Positions 1 through 8,014 of a stretch of DNA of 24,090 bases are shown in pieces (positions within the stretch are counted from its first letter, which is position 1; the number at the start of each line of letters is the position of its first letter). The notes beneath the pieces were generated by a model. That model was given only the letters and a program-made list of their open reading frames with translations, did no database searches and had not been told where the DNA came from. The stretch spans positions 1 through 24,090 of IMG/VR virus record IMGVR_UViG_3300005527_000289; one strand, given 5' to 3'. The translations under genes and the position numbers were made by a program. Source of the stretch: a virus.

Positions 1-771
1 CCAAACCAACTCAAAACTTTAATAGAATCTATGTTGGTATATGATGAAGATTTTATTAAAAAACCACGTAAAATTCTTTTAGATAACTCAACGGATTTTA
101 CGACAACCCCAATATATTCTGAAATATGTTCTAATTATGGATTTGAACACATAAAAAAAGATAATTTAGGAATATGTGGTGGAAGACAATGGGTTGCGGA
201 ACACTTTGAGAAGTCAGGTATGGATTATATGTATTTTTTTGAGGATGATATGTTCTTTTACCCAAATAAAGGTGAGGTATGTAGAAATGGGTTTAATAGA
301 TTTGCACCTAATTTATTTATTAAATCCCTTTCAATAATACAGAAAGAAAAATTTGATTTCCTTAAGTTAAATTTTAGTGAATTCTTTGGTGATAATAGTG
401 TACAATGGAGTTGGTATAACGTACCACAAACTGTTAGAGAAGAGTATTGGCCTGACAATCAAAAATTACCTGAATTAGGTACTTCAGAAAACGCACCTAA
501 GGCGAAATATACTAGTGTTAGAAGTTATGAAGGTGTACCATATGTTACAGGTGATGTTTATTACTGTAATTGGCCACAAGTAGTTTCAAAAGAAGGTAAT
601 AGAAAAATGTTTTTAGAAACAACTTGGGCACACCCATATGAACAAACTTGGATGAGTCACATATTCCAAGAGACTAAGAAAGGTAGAATTAGTGGTGGTT
701 TATTATTAATGACACCAACTGAACATAACAGGTTTGACCATTATTCGCGTGAATTAAGAAAGGAAAGTTAA
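1..771 (+). CDS. Glycosyltransferase, GT-A/GT2-like, 5' partial
   Basis: Probable nucleotide-sugar glycosyltransferase. The reading frame is open to the left edge: the ten codons before the first ATG (position 31) read PNQLKTLIES, which fits the early helix of GT2-type enzymes, so the true start lies outside the window. Further features fit the GT-A fold: KILLDNSTD after the first strand, NLGICGGRQW around window residues 55-64, and an acidic metal-binding-like motif FFEDDMFF around residues 79-86, matching the DxD region that holds the divalent metal and sugar nucleotide. The C-terminal half is Trp/Tyr-rich and may form the acceptor site. It ends with TAA, and a Thr/Pro-rich structural gene starts 40 bases downstream. 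Phage enzymes of this kind modify DNA bases, host surface sugars or virion proteins; the neighbour suggests virion protein modification, but that is inference. The family call is moderately sure; donor and acceptor are unknown. Confidence 0.68.
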   Translation, partial: PNQLKTLIESMLVYDEDFIKKPRKILLDNSTDFTTTPIYSEICSNYGFEHIKKDNLGICGGRQWVAEHFEKSGMDYMYFFEDDMFFYPNKGEVCRNGFNRFAPNLFIKSLSIIQKEKFDFLKLNFSEFFGDNSVQWSWYNVPQTVREEYWPDNQKLPELGTSENAPKAKYTSVRSYEGVPYVTGDVYYCNWPQVVSKEGNRKMFLETTWAHPYEQTWMSHIFQETKKGRISGGLLLMTPTEHNRFDHYSRELRKES

Positions 772-789
772 TTATTTTATATTATAAAG

Positions 790-796
790 TATTTAT
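790..796 (+). promoter_or_regulatory. TATTTAT element upstream of the 812 gene
   Basis: TATTTATAGTA on the coding strand, with 15 bases between the heptamer and the ATG at 812. The same TATTTATAGTA string occurs on the minus strand before the SOD-nuclease gene. It may be a phage promoter -10-like element or a translation signal; role unproven. Confidence 0.35.
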
Positions 797-811
797 AGTA
801 AAAAATAATAG

Positions 812-1555
812 ATGGAGTTTTTTATTAAAAAAAACGCAACATTACCAGTATTAAAATTACAAGTAGTTAAGGACGGTAGAAGTGATTATAATAACTTTAT
901 GAATACCATAGAGTTGTCCACAATATTCTTTTCTATGGTTGATGTTGAGACAGGGGTTCCAAAAATAAGTAGTAGACCTGCGGGGTTTGTTGAAAAACTT
1001 TTTGAAGACCCTAATGCGGAACCTGAATATTACATCTATTACCAATTCACAAATAAAGACACAAATAGAGTAGGACGTTATGAAGGACAATTCATGTTAC
1101 GTAATGATGATGGTGTTTTAATTTTACCAATAAGAGAAAATTTATTTATAAATGTACAAGAGTCTTTTATAAGTGACGAATTACCTTATGAAAGTTGTTA
1201 TGTTTCCGAATTTCCTTGTTGTGTTAACGGACCTTATACTACAACTACAACTACAACACCTTGCCCGACGTGTCCCCCATGTCCACCTGTAACAACAACA
1301 ACAACAACATACAATCCTGTAACAACAACAACAACAACACATATTCCCGTAACAACTACCACAACAACAACTCATACACCATCTTCTACACCGACTAATA
1401 CACCAACACCATCTTCTACACCGACTAATACACCAACACCAACTCCGACCTTAACTCCAACTCAAACACCACCTGTTGATGTATTAATTAACCCTATAAT
1501 AACTGAGGGTGGTGTGTATATAATAATTGGAAATAACGAATACTTAGAATTTTAA
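812..1555 (+). CDS. Thr/Pro-rich tail or virion surface protein
   Basis: Unrecognised protein of 247 residues that looks structural. Residues 1 to about 140 form a compact, beta-rich globular region with a Cys cluster near its end (ESCYVSEFPCC). A low-complexity linker follows (about residues 142-222): runs of six or seven Thr, a CPTCPPCPP knot, three decapeptide-like VTTTTTT units, then two identical PSSTPTNTPT units and more TP repeats. A short hydrophobic tail closes the protein (about 224-247, ending IIIGNNEYLEF). Such Thr/Pro tracts usually act as extended, often O-glycosylated stalks. A similar poly-Thr linker occurs in the tail sheath of this phage, which supports a virion location. 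The upstream glycosyltransferase could be its modifier (inference). Start chosen at ATG 812, the first in frame, preceded by an A-rich leader and the TATTTAT element. It lies upstream of the fibre-like gene in the same direction. Confidence 0.6.
   Translation: MEFFIKKNATLPVLKLQVVKDGRSDYNNFMNTIELSTIFFSMVDVETGVPKISSRPAGFVEKLFEDPNAEPEYYIYYQFTNKDTNRVGRYEGQFMLRNDDGVLILPIRENLFINVQESFISDELPYESCYVSEFPCCVNGPYTTTTTTTPCPTCPPCPPVTTTTTTYNPVTTTTTTHIPVTTTTTTTHTPSSTPTNTPTPSSTPTNTPTPTPTLTPTQTPPVDVLINPIITEGGVYIIIGNNEYLEF
1237..1470 (+). repeat. Thr/Pro-coding tandem repeats
   Basis: ACA/ACT microsatellite-like stretches coding for Thr runs, with a roughly 30-base unit (CCTGTAACAACAACA...) recurring two to three times. 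An exact 30-base tandem duplication follows, 1381-1410 equal to 1411-1440, coding for PSSTPTNTPT twice. All repeat units keep the reading frame, so copy-number change would lengthen or shorten the stalk without breaking the gene. Confidence 0.85.
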
Positions 1556-1568
1556 TATTCTATATAAA

Positions 1569-1574
1569 ATTTAT
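1569..1574 (+). promoter_or_regulatory. ATTTAT variant upstream of the fibre-like gene
   Basis: A one-base variant (AATTTAT) of the recurring TATTTAT element, 14 bases before ATG 1589. The leader TATAAAATAAAAAAACT before this ATG is almost identical to the leader of the tape-measure gene near 20301-20317, suggesting a shared initiation signal. Confidence 0.3.
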
Positions 1575-1588
1575 AAAATAAAAAAACT

Positions 1589-3508
1589 ATGACACTAACT
1601 GGTAAAACAATTGGACAACTAACATATCTTTCGGGAGTAACAAGGGATACATTATTTCCCGTAGAATTAAGTGGCGATACTTACCATATACCCTATTCAG
1701 CATTCACTAATTCAAACTATAACGAAGGAACTTACGATGAGTTATATTCATTCGCCACAGGTGGAACACTAACCGCTGGAAGTTATTACTTAATGACTGA
1801 CTTCCAAACGTGTTACGACCAACCAAACTATGATAACACTAAAACCCCTATTACAACGGGTAACTATAAAACAGGAACAACAGAACCAATTTTATTATTG
1901 GCGGTATCCACAACAGAATTTTCACCTACTGTATATTCTACATTATACACTAATGATAAAATAACATACGACATAACTTGGAATACCACTGAAATCACGA
2001 GTAGTCCTGCAAAAGGTAGAATTACTGAAAGAATTGATAACTTTAATAATAGAACTGATTATGATAACAGAAGTATTTTATTTAAAAGATATGATGGGTA
2101 TTCATATAACGAAAATAACCCATTAAGTGGTCTTGTTGGGATAAGTGGTTTAACAGGAACAACAGGCGTGTTATATGGTAATACAGGTACCACATTTTTT
2201 TCAAATTTCTCAACGGGGTCAATTGTTTCAGTACGAAATTTAAATCCTTCATTTTTCGAAATTATATCAGTTGAGAGTGATTCTATCGCAATTATATCAG
2301 GTGTAACAATAAATGAAACTACTGACTCACCTTATTATTATGGAAATGATGATGGTATAATGAGTTATTACCAACCTAATGTAAGACAAGACCAAGTTTT
2401 TGAATACACAACATTTGGTGATGCTATTGATGATGGTGGAGCGGTTAATAACTATATTGGTAACTATTCTAATTTACATTTAAAATTTGGAACTGGGGAT
2501 TTTTTACTTGCAAATAATGTATTCTTAATAGGTTCATTTAGAAACAACACCATTGGTAACGGTTCTTATAATAACACATTTAATGACGATTGTGATAATA
2601 ATCAAATAGGTGATAGTTTTTATAACAACTCAACGAATGATGATTTTGACGGTAATATAATTGGGGAAAATTTTAATAACAACTATATCACCTCTAATTT
2701 TAATAATAATAGAATTGGTAGTGATTTTGATTTTAATATTCTAATTGGTGGTTCTTTTTATAGAAATAATATTGGGAACGACTTTAACAATAATGTTTGG
2801 ACTAATGGAGATTTTCAAAATAATGAAATAGGAAACCAATTTAATAATAATAAAATCTATAACGATTTCTATAATAATGATATTGGTAATGGGTATAATA
2901 ATAATGAAAGTTACTCAACTTATAATCGTAATTTAATTGGTAACGGATATAATGGTAATACGGTATATTCACTATTCTACGAAAATAATATTGGTCAAGT
3001 TTTTGAAACTAATACTATTGGAACCAATTTAACTATTGGTACATACAATTTCTCTAAAAATAGAATAGGGGATAGTTTTTATATTAATGTTATTTCTGGT
3101 AATTTTCAATATAATGAGATAGGTAATGATTTCTATGCTAATAATATCGCTAATAACTTCTCATATAATGAAATTAGAAATTATTTCTATTCTAATCTCA
3201 TTAATAATGATTTTGGTTTTGGTGGTAGTGTTAGTCAAGGTAATAAAATAGGTAATTATTTTTATAATAATAATATTGGTGAATATTTTTATAATAATAA
3301 TATTGCTGACAATTTTTACTTTAATATAATAGGTAATGATTTCCAATTAAACGAAGTTAAATTTGGTTTAAATTCTGTAAATCTTAGTTTATCAACTCAC
3401 GTATATGCTAACTATAATTGTACTATATTTTTAAGAAGTGATGCTCAACTTAGACTATCATATTACGACTCAACTGATACACTGTTAATTACAGATGTGG
3501 CAAGTTAA
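1589..3508 (+). CDS. Fibre-like protein with Asn-ladder nonapeptide solenoid
   Basis: Protein of 639 residues, probably a tail fibre or other extended virion appendage; no close family recognised. The first 45 residues (GKTIGQLTYLSG, FPVELSGDTYHI) resemble a short anchoring region, followed by a beta-rich middle domain to about residue 310. From about residue 316 to 590 the chain is a 9-residue repeat with consensus [F/Y]xxNxIGxx, about 27 units by eye, in which Asn at position 4 is nearly invariant. IG-bearing units tend to alternate with units lacking IG, giving an 18-residue super-period. This predicts a solenoid with Asn ladders, comparable in period to RTX beta-rolls or left-handed beta-helices but without the RTX GGxGxD signature. 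The final 50 residues are non-repetitive and may cap or bind. It is last in the plus-strand block and is followed by a terminator. Confidence 0.62.
   Translation: MTLTGKTIGQLTYLSGVTRDTLFPVELSGDTYHIPYSAFTNSNYNEGTYDELYSFATGGTLTAGSYYLMTDFQTCYDQPNYDNTKTPITTGNYKTGTTEPILLLAVSTTEFSPTVYSTLYTNDKITYDITWNTTEITSSPAKGRITERIDNFNNRTDYDNRSILFKRYDGYSYNENNPLSGLVGISGLTGTTGVLYGNTGTTFFSNFSTGSIVSVRNLNPSFFEIISVESDSIAIISGVTINETTDSPYYYGNDDGIMSYYQPNVRQDQVFEYTTFGDAIDDGGAVNNYIGNYSNLHLKFGTGDFLLANNVFLIGSFRNNTIGNGSYNNTFNDDCDNNQIGDSFYNNSTNDDFDGNIIGENFNNNYITSNFNNNRIGSDFDFNILIGGSFYRNNIGNDFNNNVWTNGDFQNNEIGNQFNNNKIYNDFYNNDIGNGYNNNESYSTYNRNLIGNGYNGNTVYSLFYENNIGQVFETNTIGTNLTIGTYNFSKNRIGDSFYINVISGNFQYNEIGNDFYANNIANNFSYNEIRNYFYSNLINNDFGFGGSVSQGNKIGNYFYNNNIGEYFYNNNIADNFYFNIIGNDFQLNEVKFGLNSVNLSLSTHVYANYNCTIFLRSDAQLRLSYYDSTDTLLITDVAS
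2534..3355 (+). repeat. 27-base coding periodicity (nonapeptide repeats)
   Basis: DNA repeat rich in TTTTATAATAATAAT and ATTGGTAATGAT-type words with a 27-base period, diverged between copies. Irregular units occur around 2735-2760, 2785-2815, 3030-3050 and 3205-3245, where one or a few residues are inserted or lost. The repeat encodes the solenoid of the fibre-like protein. Confidence 0.8.
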
Positions 3509-3524
3509 ATTATTTTTTAAGATA

Positions 3525-3560
3525 AAAAAAAAGGGGGTCACAAAAACCCTCTTTTTTTAT
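3525..3560 (+). terminator. Rho-independent terminator after the fibre block
   Basis: An A-rich stretch and GGGGGT pair with ACCCTC plus a T7 run across a short CACAAAA-type loop. The stem is G/C-rich at its centre with one wobble pair and ends in a T tract, 20 bases or so after the fibre stop codon. It separates the fibre block from the polymerase promoter. Confidence 0.8.
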
Positions 3561-3589
3561 TTGACAAAAAACAAATTTACTAATATACT
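3561..3589 (+). promoter_or_regulatory. Sigma70-type promoter of the DNA polymerase gene
   Basis: TTGACA at 3561-3566, a 17-base spacer, then TATACT at 3584-3589: a full -35 consensus and a 5-of-6 -10 at the ideal spacing. The TTTG at 3560-3563 would also satisfy the Bacteroidota -33 element, but a TAnnTTTG -7 box is absent. Expected transcript start near 3596, giving a leader of about 57 bases before ATG 3653. The leader contains two tiny hairpins (CGTT/AACG and AAATG/CATTT) and no clear Shine-Dalgarno. The T4/RB69 polymerase gene is translationally autoregulated through a leader hairpin; whether these small stems do the same is unknown. Confidence 0.6.
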
Positions 3590-3652
3590 TATTGATGTAA
3601 GGTAAATGTCGTTTGTAACGGCAGCAAATGAACCATTTAAAACTATAAGTGT

Positions 3653-6463
3653 ATGATAAACGAAGAAGAAATCAAAACCTTCCTAGAAGGTAATGACCCC
3701 GAGCAATTTATAGTTGCTATTGAGTACGATTATGTGTCGGACTCCATCTACAAAATCAAAGAAGACCCCATTAAAGGTAAGTTAATCCAAAAAGACACAT
3801 TCACTGCATTTGCGTGGGTTGGTGATTTACGTGGTTTAAATTTCTATCAATCATCTAAGGCTCTTCAAAAAGAAGGTATGTCCAAACATGGTATTATGAT
3901 TGAGAAGTTAAGAACAACTCATGAGGATGGTACATCTAATGAACAATTAGAAAATGGTTTAAAATTTATGGTTAAATCATTAAAAGGATACCGTTCCTTA
4001 ATTCAGTTTTTTCGTGATGGTGGTGTTGACCCATGGGGTGAAAGAACCAAAGATAGAATATCTGTATTACCCCCTGTTGAACAATACCTCATCTCAAAAG
4101 AAAAAAGATTATTCAAAGGGTTTGACGAATATAATGATATCACGAGGTTTGTATTTGACCTTGAGACGACCTCTTTAGAACCAAAAGACGGTCGTATTTT
4201 CATGATTGGGGTTAAAACAAATAAAGGATTACAAAGAGTTATTGAATGTTCAAACGAAGATGAAGAACGTAGAGGTTTAGTTGAGTTCTTTAGAATAATT
4301 GATGAGGTTAAACCAACTATTATCGGTGGGTACAACTCCGCAAACTTTGACTGGTATTGGATATTTGAAAGATGTAAAATGTTGAATATAGACATTAAAA
4401 AAATTTGTCATACCCTAAACCCTAAAGCAACCATAAAACAGTCTGAAAACCTTTTAAAATTAGCAAATGAGGTGGAAAGATATAACCAAGTTGGTATGTG
4501 GGGTTATAATGTTGTTGATATCATTCACGCGGTTCGTAGAGCACAAGCAATTAACTCAAGTATTAAGTCCGCAGGTTTGAAGTATATTACCAAGTATATT
4601 GATGCTGAGGCTAAAGACCGTGTATATATTGACCACTTAGATATCGGTCCATTCTATGCTAAGAAAGAAGAGTTTTGGTTAAACATTGAGAATGGTAACT
4701 ATAGAAAAGTTGGTGTTGACCCAAAGGTTGATGCTATCTGTGAAAAGTATAATAAGGTTTATATTAAAACAACAGGTGATGATTTAGTTGAGCGTTATCT
4801 TGACGATGACCTTGAGGAAACGTTATTGGTGGATGAGGAATTTAACCAAGGAACGTTTCTATTAGCATCCTTAGTACCAACAACATATGAACGAGTTTCA
4901 ACAATGGGTACCGCAACTTTATGGAAAATGATTATGTTAGCGTGGTCATACAAACACAAATTAGCAATCCCCCAAAAACAAGAAAAAGGTGCGTTTGTTG
5001 GTGGTTTATCACGATTATTAAAAACAGGTTATTCTAAGGATGTATTAAAACTTGACTACTCTTCACTATATCCATCTATTCAGTTGGTTCATGATGTGTT
5101 CCCTGAATGTGACGTTATGGGGGCGATGAAAGGAATGTTAGCTTACTTCCGTAACTCTCGTATTATGTATAAAAACTTGGCTAAGGAGTGGGAAAGTAAG
5201 GATAAGAAAACCTCACTTAAGTTTGACCGAAAACAATTACCGATTAAAATCTTTATCAACTCCCTATTCGGTGCGTTATCCGCTCCACAAGTATTTGCTT
5301 GGGGTGACATGCACAAAGGTGAACAGATTACTTGTACGGGAAGACAATATCTTCGTCAGATGTTAAGATTCTTTATGAAACGAGGTTACACCCCACTAGT
5401 GTGTGATACGGATGGTATGAACTTCTCATTACCTGAAGGTGGTGTTGATGATAGAAAGTATATTGGTAAAGGACTAAATTGGTTAGTTAAAGAGGGTAAA
5501 GAATATACAGGTTACGATGCTGATGTTGCTGAGTTTAATGATTTGTTTATGAGAGGTGCAATGGGACTTGACTGTGACGGTACCTGGAAATCTTGTATCA
5601 ACTTGGCAAGAAAGAATTATGCAACCTTAGAACATAAGGGTAAAATTAAATTAACAGGTAACACAATTAAATCTAAGAAACTACCTCTTTATATTGAGGA
5701 GTATTTGGATAAAGCGGTTAGACTTTTACTTGAGGGTGATGGTAAAGGTTTTGTTGAGTGGTATTATGAATACCTGACTAAAATATTTAATCAGGAGATT
5801 CCACTTATGAAAATCGCTCAACGAGCTAAAGTTAAATTGAGTTTGGATGATTATAATAAAAGAGCAAACCAAAAAACTAAGTCAGGCGGTGCTATGTCAC
5901 GCATGGCACATATGGAGTTGGCGATTCAACATAAATTAAATGTGAATCTTGGTGATGTTATTTATTATGTAAATAATGGTACAAAGGCTTCTCAAGGGGA
6001 TGTCCAAAAAGTGGGTAAACCAAAAACGGGATGGAAAGACGCTCACAAAGACATATACCGTAACCAAACAGGTAAAGAACTTTTAGAGACAATGGATGCT
6101 ATGATACAGATTAATTGTTATATGTTAGAAAGTTCTGATATTGAATCGGACCCAAATATGACAGGTGAGTATAATGTACCAAGAGCGATTGCGACATTCA
6201 ACAAACGAATAGAACCCTTACTTATTGTCTTTAAAGATGAGGTTAGAGATGGGTTATTAGTTACTGACCCAGAAGATAGAGGTTTCTTTACAACTGAACA
6301 ATGTGAATTAATTAATGGTAAACCATTTAATGAACAAGACCAAGATACCATTGAGGATTTGTTAACAATAACTGAACAAGAAATGGAATTTTGGGGTAAG
6401 GTAGGAATTCAGCCTGATTATATCTACGAGTTAGCTAGTGAAGGGTACGAAGAGTATGTATAA
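3653..6463 (+). CDS. Family B DNA polymerase with 3'-5' exonuclease
   Basis: Replicative DNA polymerase of family B (T4 gp43 role), 936 residues against 898 in T4. The exonuclease domain carries Exo I FDLETTSL (D169, E171), Exo II GGYNSANFD (N228, D233) and a candidate Exo III YxxxD at Y382-D386. The polymerase domain carries motif A LKLDYSSLYPS (D468), motif B KIFINSLFG (K533 to G540) and motif C VCDTDGMN (D585, D587), all in the usual order. A KNYATLEHKGK segment matches the downstream conserved K-x-Y region. All expected catalytic acidic residues are present, so the enzyme should be active in both synthesis and proofreading. Motif C is CDTDG rather than the common YTDTDS. The gene stands alone between two terminators with its own promoter, set among structural genes, so it can be expressed at a different time. 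The gene symbol is left blank because the lineage is distant from T4. Confidence 0.95.
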   Translation: MINEEEIKTFLEGNDPEQFIVAIEYDYVSDSIYKIKEDPIKGKLIQKDTFTAFAWVGDLRGLNFYQSSKALQKEGMSKHGIMIEKLRTTHEDGTSNEQLENGLKFMVKSLKGYRSLIQFFRDGGVDPWGERTKDRISVLPPVEQYLISKEKRLFKGFDEYNDITRFVFDLETTSLEPKDGRIFMIGVKTNKGLQRVIECSNEDEERRGLVEFFRIIDEVKPTIIGGYNSANFDWYWIFERCKMLNIDIKKICHTLNPKATIKQSENLLKLANEVERYNQVGMWGYNVVDIIHAVRRAQAINSSIKSAGLKYITKYIDAEAKDRVYIDHLDIGPFYAKKEEFWLNIENGNYRKVGVDPKVDAICEKYNKVYIKTTGDDLVERYLDDDLEETLLVDEEFNQGTFLLASLVPTTYERVSTMGTATLWKMIMLAWSYKHKLAIPQKQEKGAFVGGLSRLLKTGYSKDVLKLDYSSLYPSIQLVHDVFPECDVMGAMKGMLAYFRNSRIMYKNLAKEWESKDKKTSLKFDRKQLPIKIFINSLFGALSAPQVFAWGDMHKGEQITCTGRQYLRQMLRFFMKRGYTPLVCDTDGMNFSLPEGGVDDRKYIGKGLNWLVKEGKEYTGYDADVAEFNDLFMRGAMGLDCDGTWKSCINLARKNYATLEHKGKIKLTGNTIKSKKLPLYIEEYLDKAVRLLLEGDGKGFVEWYYEYLTKIFNQEIPLMKIAQRAKVKLSLDDYNKRANQKTKSGGAMSRMAHMELAIQHKLNVNLGDVIYYVNNGTKASQGDVQKVGKPKTGWKDAHKDIYRNQTGKELLETMDAMIQINCYMLESSDIESDPNMTGEYNVPRAIATFNKRIEPLLIVFKDEVRDGLLVTDPEDRGFFTTEQCELINGKPFNEQDQDTIEDLLTITEQEMEFWGKVGIQPDYIYELASEGYEEYV

Positions 6464-6466
6464 TAA

Positions 6467-6489
6467 AAAAGGGACCAAAAGTCCCTTTT
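6467..6489. terminator. Bidirectional terminator between convergent units
   Basis: Perfect stem AAAAGGGAC / GTCCCTTTT with a 5-base loop CAAAA. It has T-rich flanks in both orientations and lies 3 bases after the polymerase stop and 3 bases from the stop of the minus-strand operon, so it can end both transcripts. Confidence 0.88.
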
Positions 6490-6492
6490 ATT

Positions 6493-6852
6493 TTATTCTT
6501 GTTTTAACCCATCACTAGATAATATATACCATATGTTATTGATTGATAATAACTCAACACATGCCCCTTTATCAATAAAAATTTCATCATATTCTTCATC
6601 AATTTTACCAATCATGGGTATTATAAAAACTTTTGTTAATGCTTTTATCTTTATATGTTTAGTTGTAGATGAATCCAACATAACTCTTGATGAGTTAACC
6701 TCTCTAACAACCAAAATACTTTCTCCTTTGGTTCTATAATCAGTGTTTGAAATAACTTTAATTTCATTATTTTTAGGTGACCTATCATCAATAACTGTTT
6801 CGGTCATATAAAATTTATCACCAATTCTTTTTTTATTTATTAACGTTTTCAT
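6493..6852 (-). CDS. Small protein, possible tail or neck accessory
   Basis: Hypothetical protein of 119 residues. It appears beta-rich, without membrane segment or signal peptide. The last 20 residues (ELLSINNIWYILSSDGLK) resemble the closing strand often seen in phage tail appendage proteins, where a motif of the type xxWYIxSSxGx ends the chain; this supports a virion or attachment role but is weak evidence. ATG 6852 follows the stop codon of the gp13-like gene by one base (TAA-n-ATG), so translation is probably coupled and the product made in step with the neck protein. It is last in the minus-strand operon, just before the shared terminator. Function unknown. Confidence 0.5.
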   Translation of the reverse strand: MKTLINKKRIGDKFYMTETVIDDRSPKNNEIKVISNTDYRTKGESILVVREVNSSRVMLDSSTTKHIKIKALTKVFIIPMIGKIDEEYDEIFIDKGACVELLSINNIWYILSSDGLKQE

Positions 6853-6853
6853 T

Positions 6854-7975
6854 TTATATCACATATATTTGTCTTGGCATTGCTCTGAACTTTAATTGTT
6901 TATTTAAGTTCTCAGCTAATAATGCCTCACGTTCCATAACCTTTTCAGGTTTCAATCTTGTTAGTCTTCCTTCGGCCCCAATTAATTCCTCAATTAACTT
7001 TGTTTTTTCATCTTTGGCTTCAGTTGACAATGATTGATAATCCATTGTTAATTCAGAATCGGGTGTTTTTAAGTTACCGCTATATTTACCTCTTACTCTT
7101 GAAAGTGTTTCTTTACAATATGCAATAAACCAACGTCTAACCCATTGTTGTGCAGGGTTATTAAGTTCAGTCCAACTCATGTTTTCAAAAGGGACATCTG
7201 AAGGTAATTTGATAATATCAGGATTATCTTTAAGACATTTATCTCTACCACCTTGTGTTGTGTCATAATAATGATACCACACTTTACCTCTCATTAATGT
7301 TGCGTTACCGAAGTCAAATTTACCACCTGGAGTATTCATTAAATTAATTGACTTTTTACCATCAGGTAATGCCGTAATAGTGTAAGTTAGGTCACCAGCG
7401 ATAATTCTTCTTTGTATATTAATTTCTTGCATTCTCAATAACATATCAAATGCTGGCATCATAAAATATGAACCCGAATAACCCATTTGTGAATAACCCG
7501 CAGGTCCACCAAGTCCAGCTCCACCAAGGGCTCCAAATGTCCAAGGGTCAAATAGTAAATTATTTAATTCTGAAGGTGTAAACCATAGTAGTTCATTGAT
7601 TTCCCTATTAGCGGGAATTTCATACATTTGTTGATTCGCTTGTAACTGAATGTAGTCTTTTTTTAATTCCCAATCACCACCAGCTTGTAATCCAACTATT
7701 TTAGAATAAGCGTATGTGTACCTCGTTTCATAATCCAAACTCTTAGTAATAAATGCTCGGGATAAAGATTGAGTATCTAAATTAAGATTATATAATGAAG
7801 TCCATTGAGATTCAATTAGCCAATCTTGAACATATTGTGAGTATTCCCCTATAGAGAACTCTAATAATGTGTCCATTTGTTCGTCCTCTAATTCAACTGA
7901 ACGTAATGGGGCTCCCAACAAATGTCTAACTTTTTTGTATAGGGAACTTCTTTCTGGTTCTGGGATAACTGACAT
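6854..7975 (-). CDS. gp13-like neck protein
   Basis: Neck/head-completion protein of the T4 gp13 type, 373 residues against 309 in T4. These proteins form the ring below the portal vertex that receives the finished tail. The N-terminus (SSLYKKVRHLLGAP, then VELEDEQMDTLLEFSIGEYS) fits the gp13 opening, where a short helix precedes an acidic L-E-D-E-Q-M helix. The most diagnostic part lies at about residues 281-337: WVRRWFIAYCKETLSRVRGK, then SGNLKTPDSELTMD, then KDEKTKLIEEL, matching the conserved gp13 helix-loop-helix. A Gly-rich loop at about residues 148-172 (GALGGAGLGGPAG) looks like an insertion. Unlike T4, where 13, 14 and 15 are adjacent and co-directional, this gene is on the opposite strand about 4.6 kb from the likely gp14 and gp15. 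A TATTTAT element lies 16 bases before its ATG. Confidence 0.78.
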   Translation of the reverse strand: MSVIPEPERSSLYKKVRHLLGAPLRSVELEDEQMDTLLEFSIGEYSQYVQDWLIESQWTSLYNLNLDTQSLSRAFITKSLDYETRYTYAYSKIVGLQAGGDWELKKDYIQLQANQQMYEIPANREINELLWFTPSELNNLLFDPWTFGALGGAGLGGPAGYSQMGYSGSYFMMPAFDMLLRMQEINIQRRIIAGDLTYTITALPDGKKSINLMNTPGGKFDFGNATLMRGKVWYHYYDTTQGGRDKCLKDNPDIIKLPSDVPFENMSWTELNNPAQQWVRRWFIAYCKETLSRVRGKYSGNLKTPDSELTMDYQSLSTEAKDEKTKLIEELIGAEGRLTRLKPEKVMEREALLAENLNKQLKFRAMPRQIYVI

Positions 7976-7991
7976 ATATATTTTTTTATAT

Positions 7992-7998
7992 ATAAATA
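7992..7998 (-). promoter_or_regulatory. TATTTAT element upstream of gp13-like gene
   Basis: TATTTAT on the minus strand, 16 bases before ATG 7975, in the 39-base gap after the 8015-9175 gene. The presence of the element and the gap suggest the gp13-like gene has its own initiation signal within the operon. Confidence 0.35.
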
Positions 7999-8014
7999 TC
8001 TAGACGATACTCTT

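Noticed and set aside
1181-1375. Cys-rich minus-strand frame over the Thr repeats
   Set aside because: Poly-Cys is only the complement of the ACA/ACT repeats.
3161-3346. Minus-strand open frame over the fibre repeats
   Set aside because: It arises from the AT-rich repeat; the Ile/Lys/Thr low-complexity product has no independent support.
2534-3355. Regular 27-base repeats as a possible CRISPR array
   Set aside because: Repeats are diverged, have no spacers, lie in one open frame and encode a clean nonapeptide pattern.
4003-4395. 130-codon minus-strand open frame inside the polymerase gene
   Set aside because: It lies wholly within the exonuclease domain of a well-supported gene; composition is that of a shadow frame.
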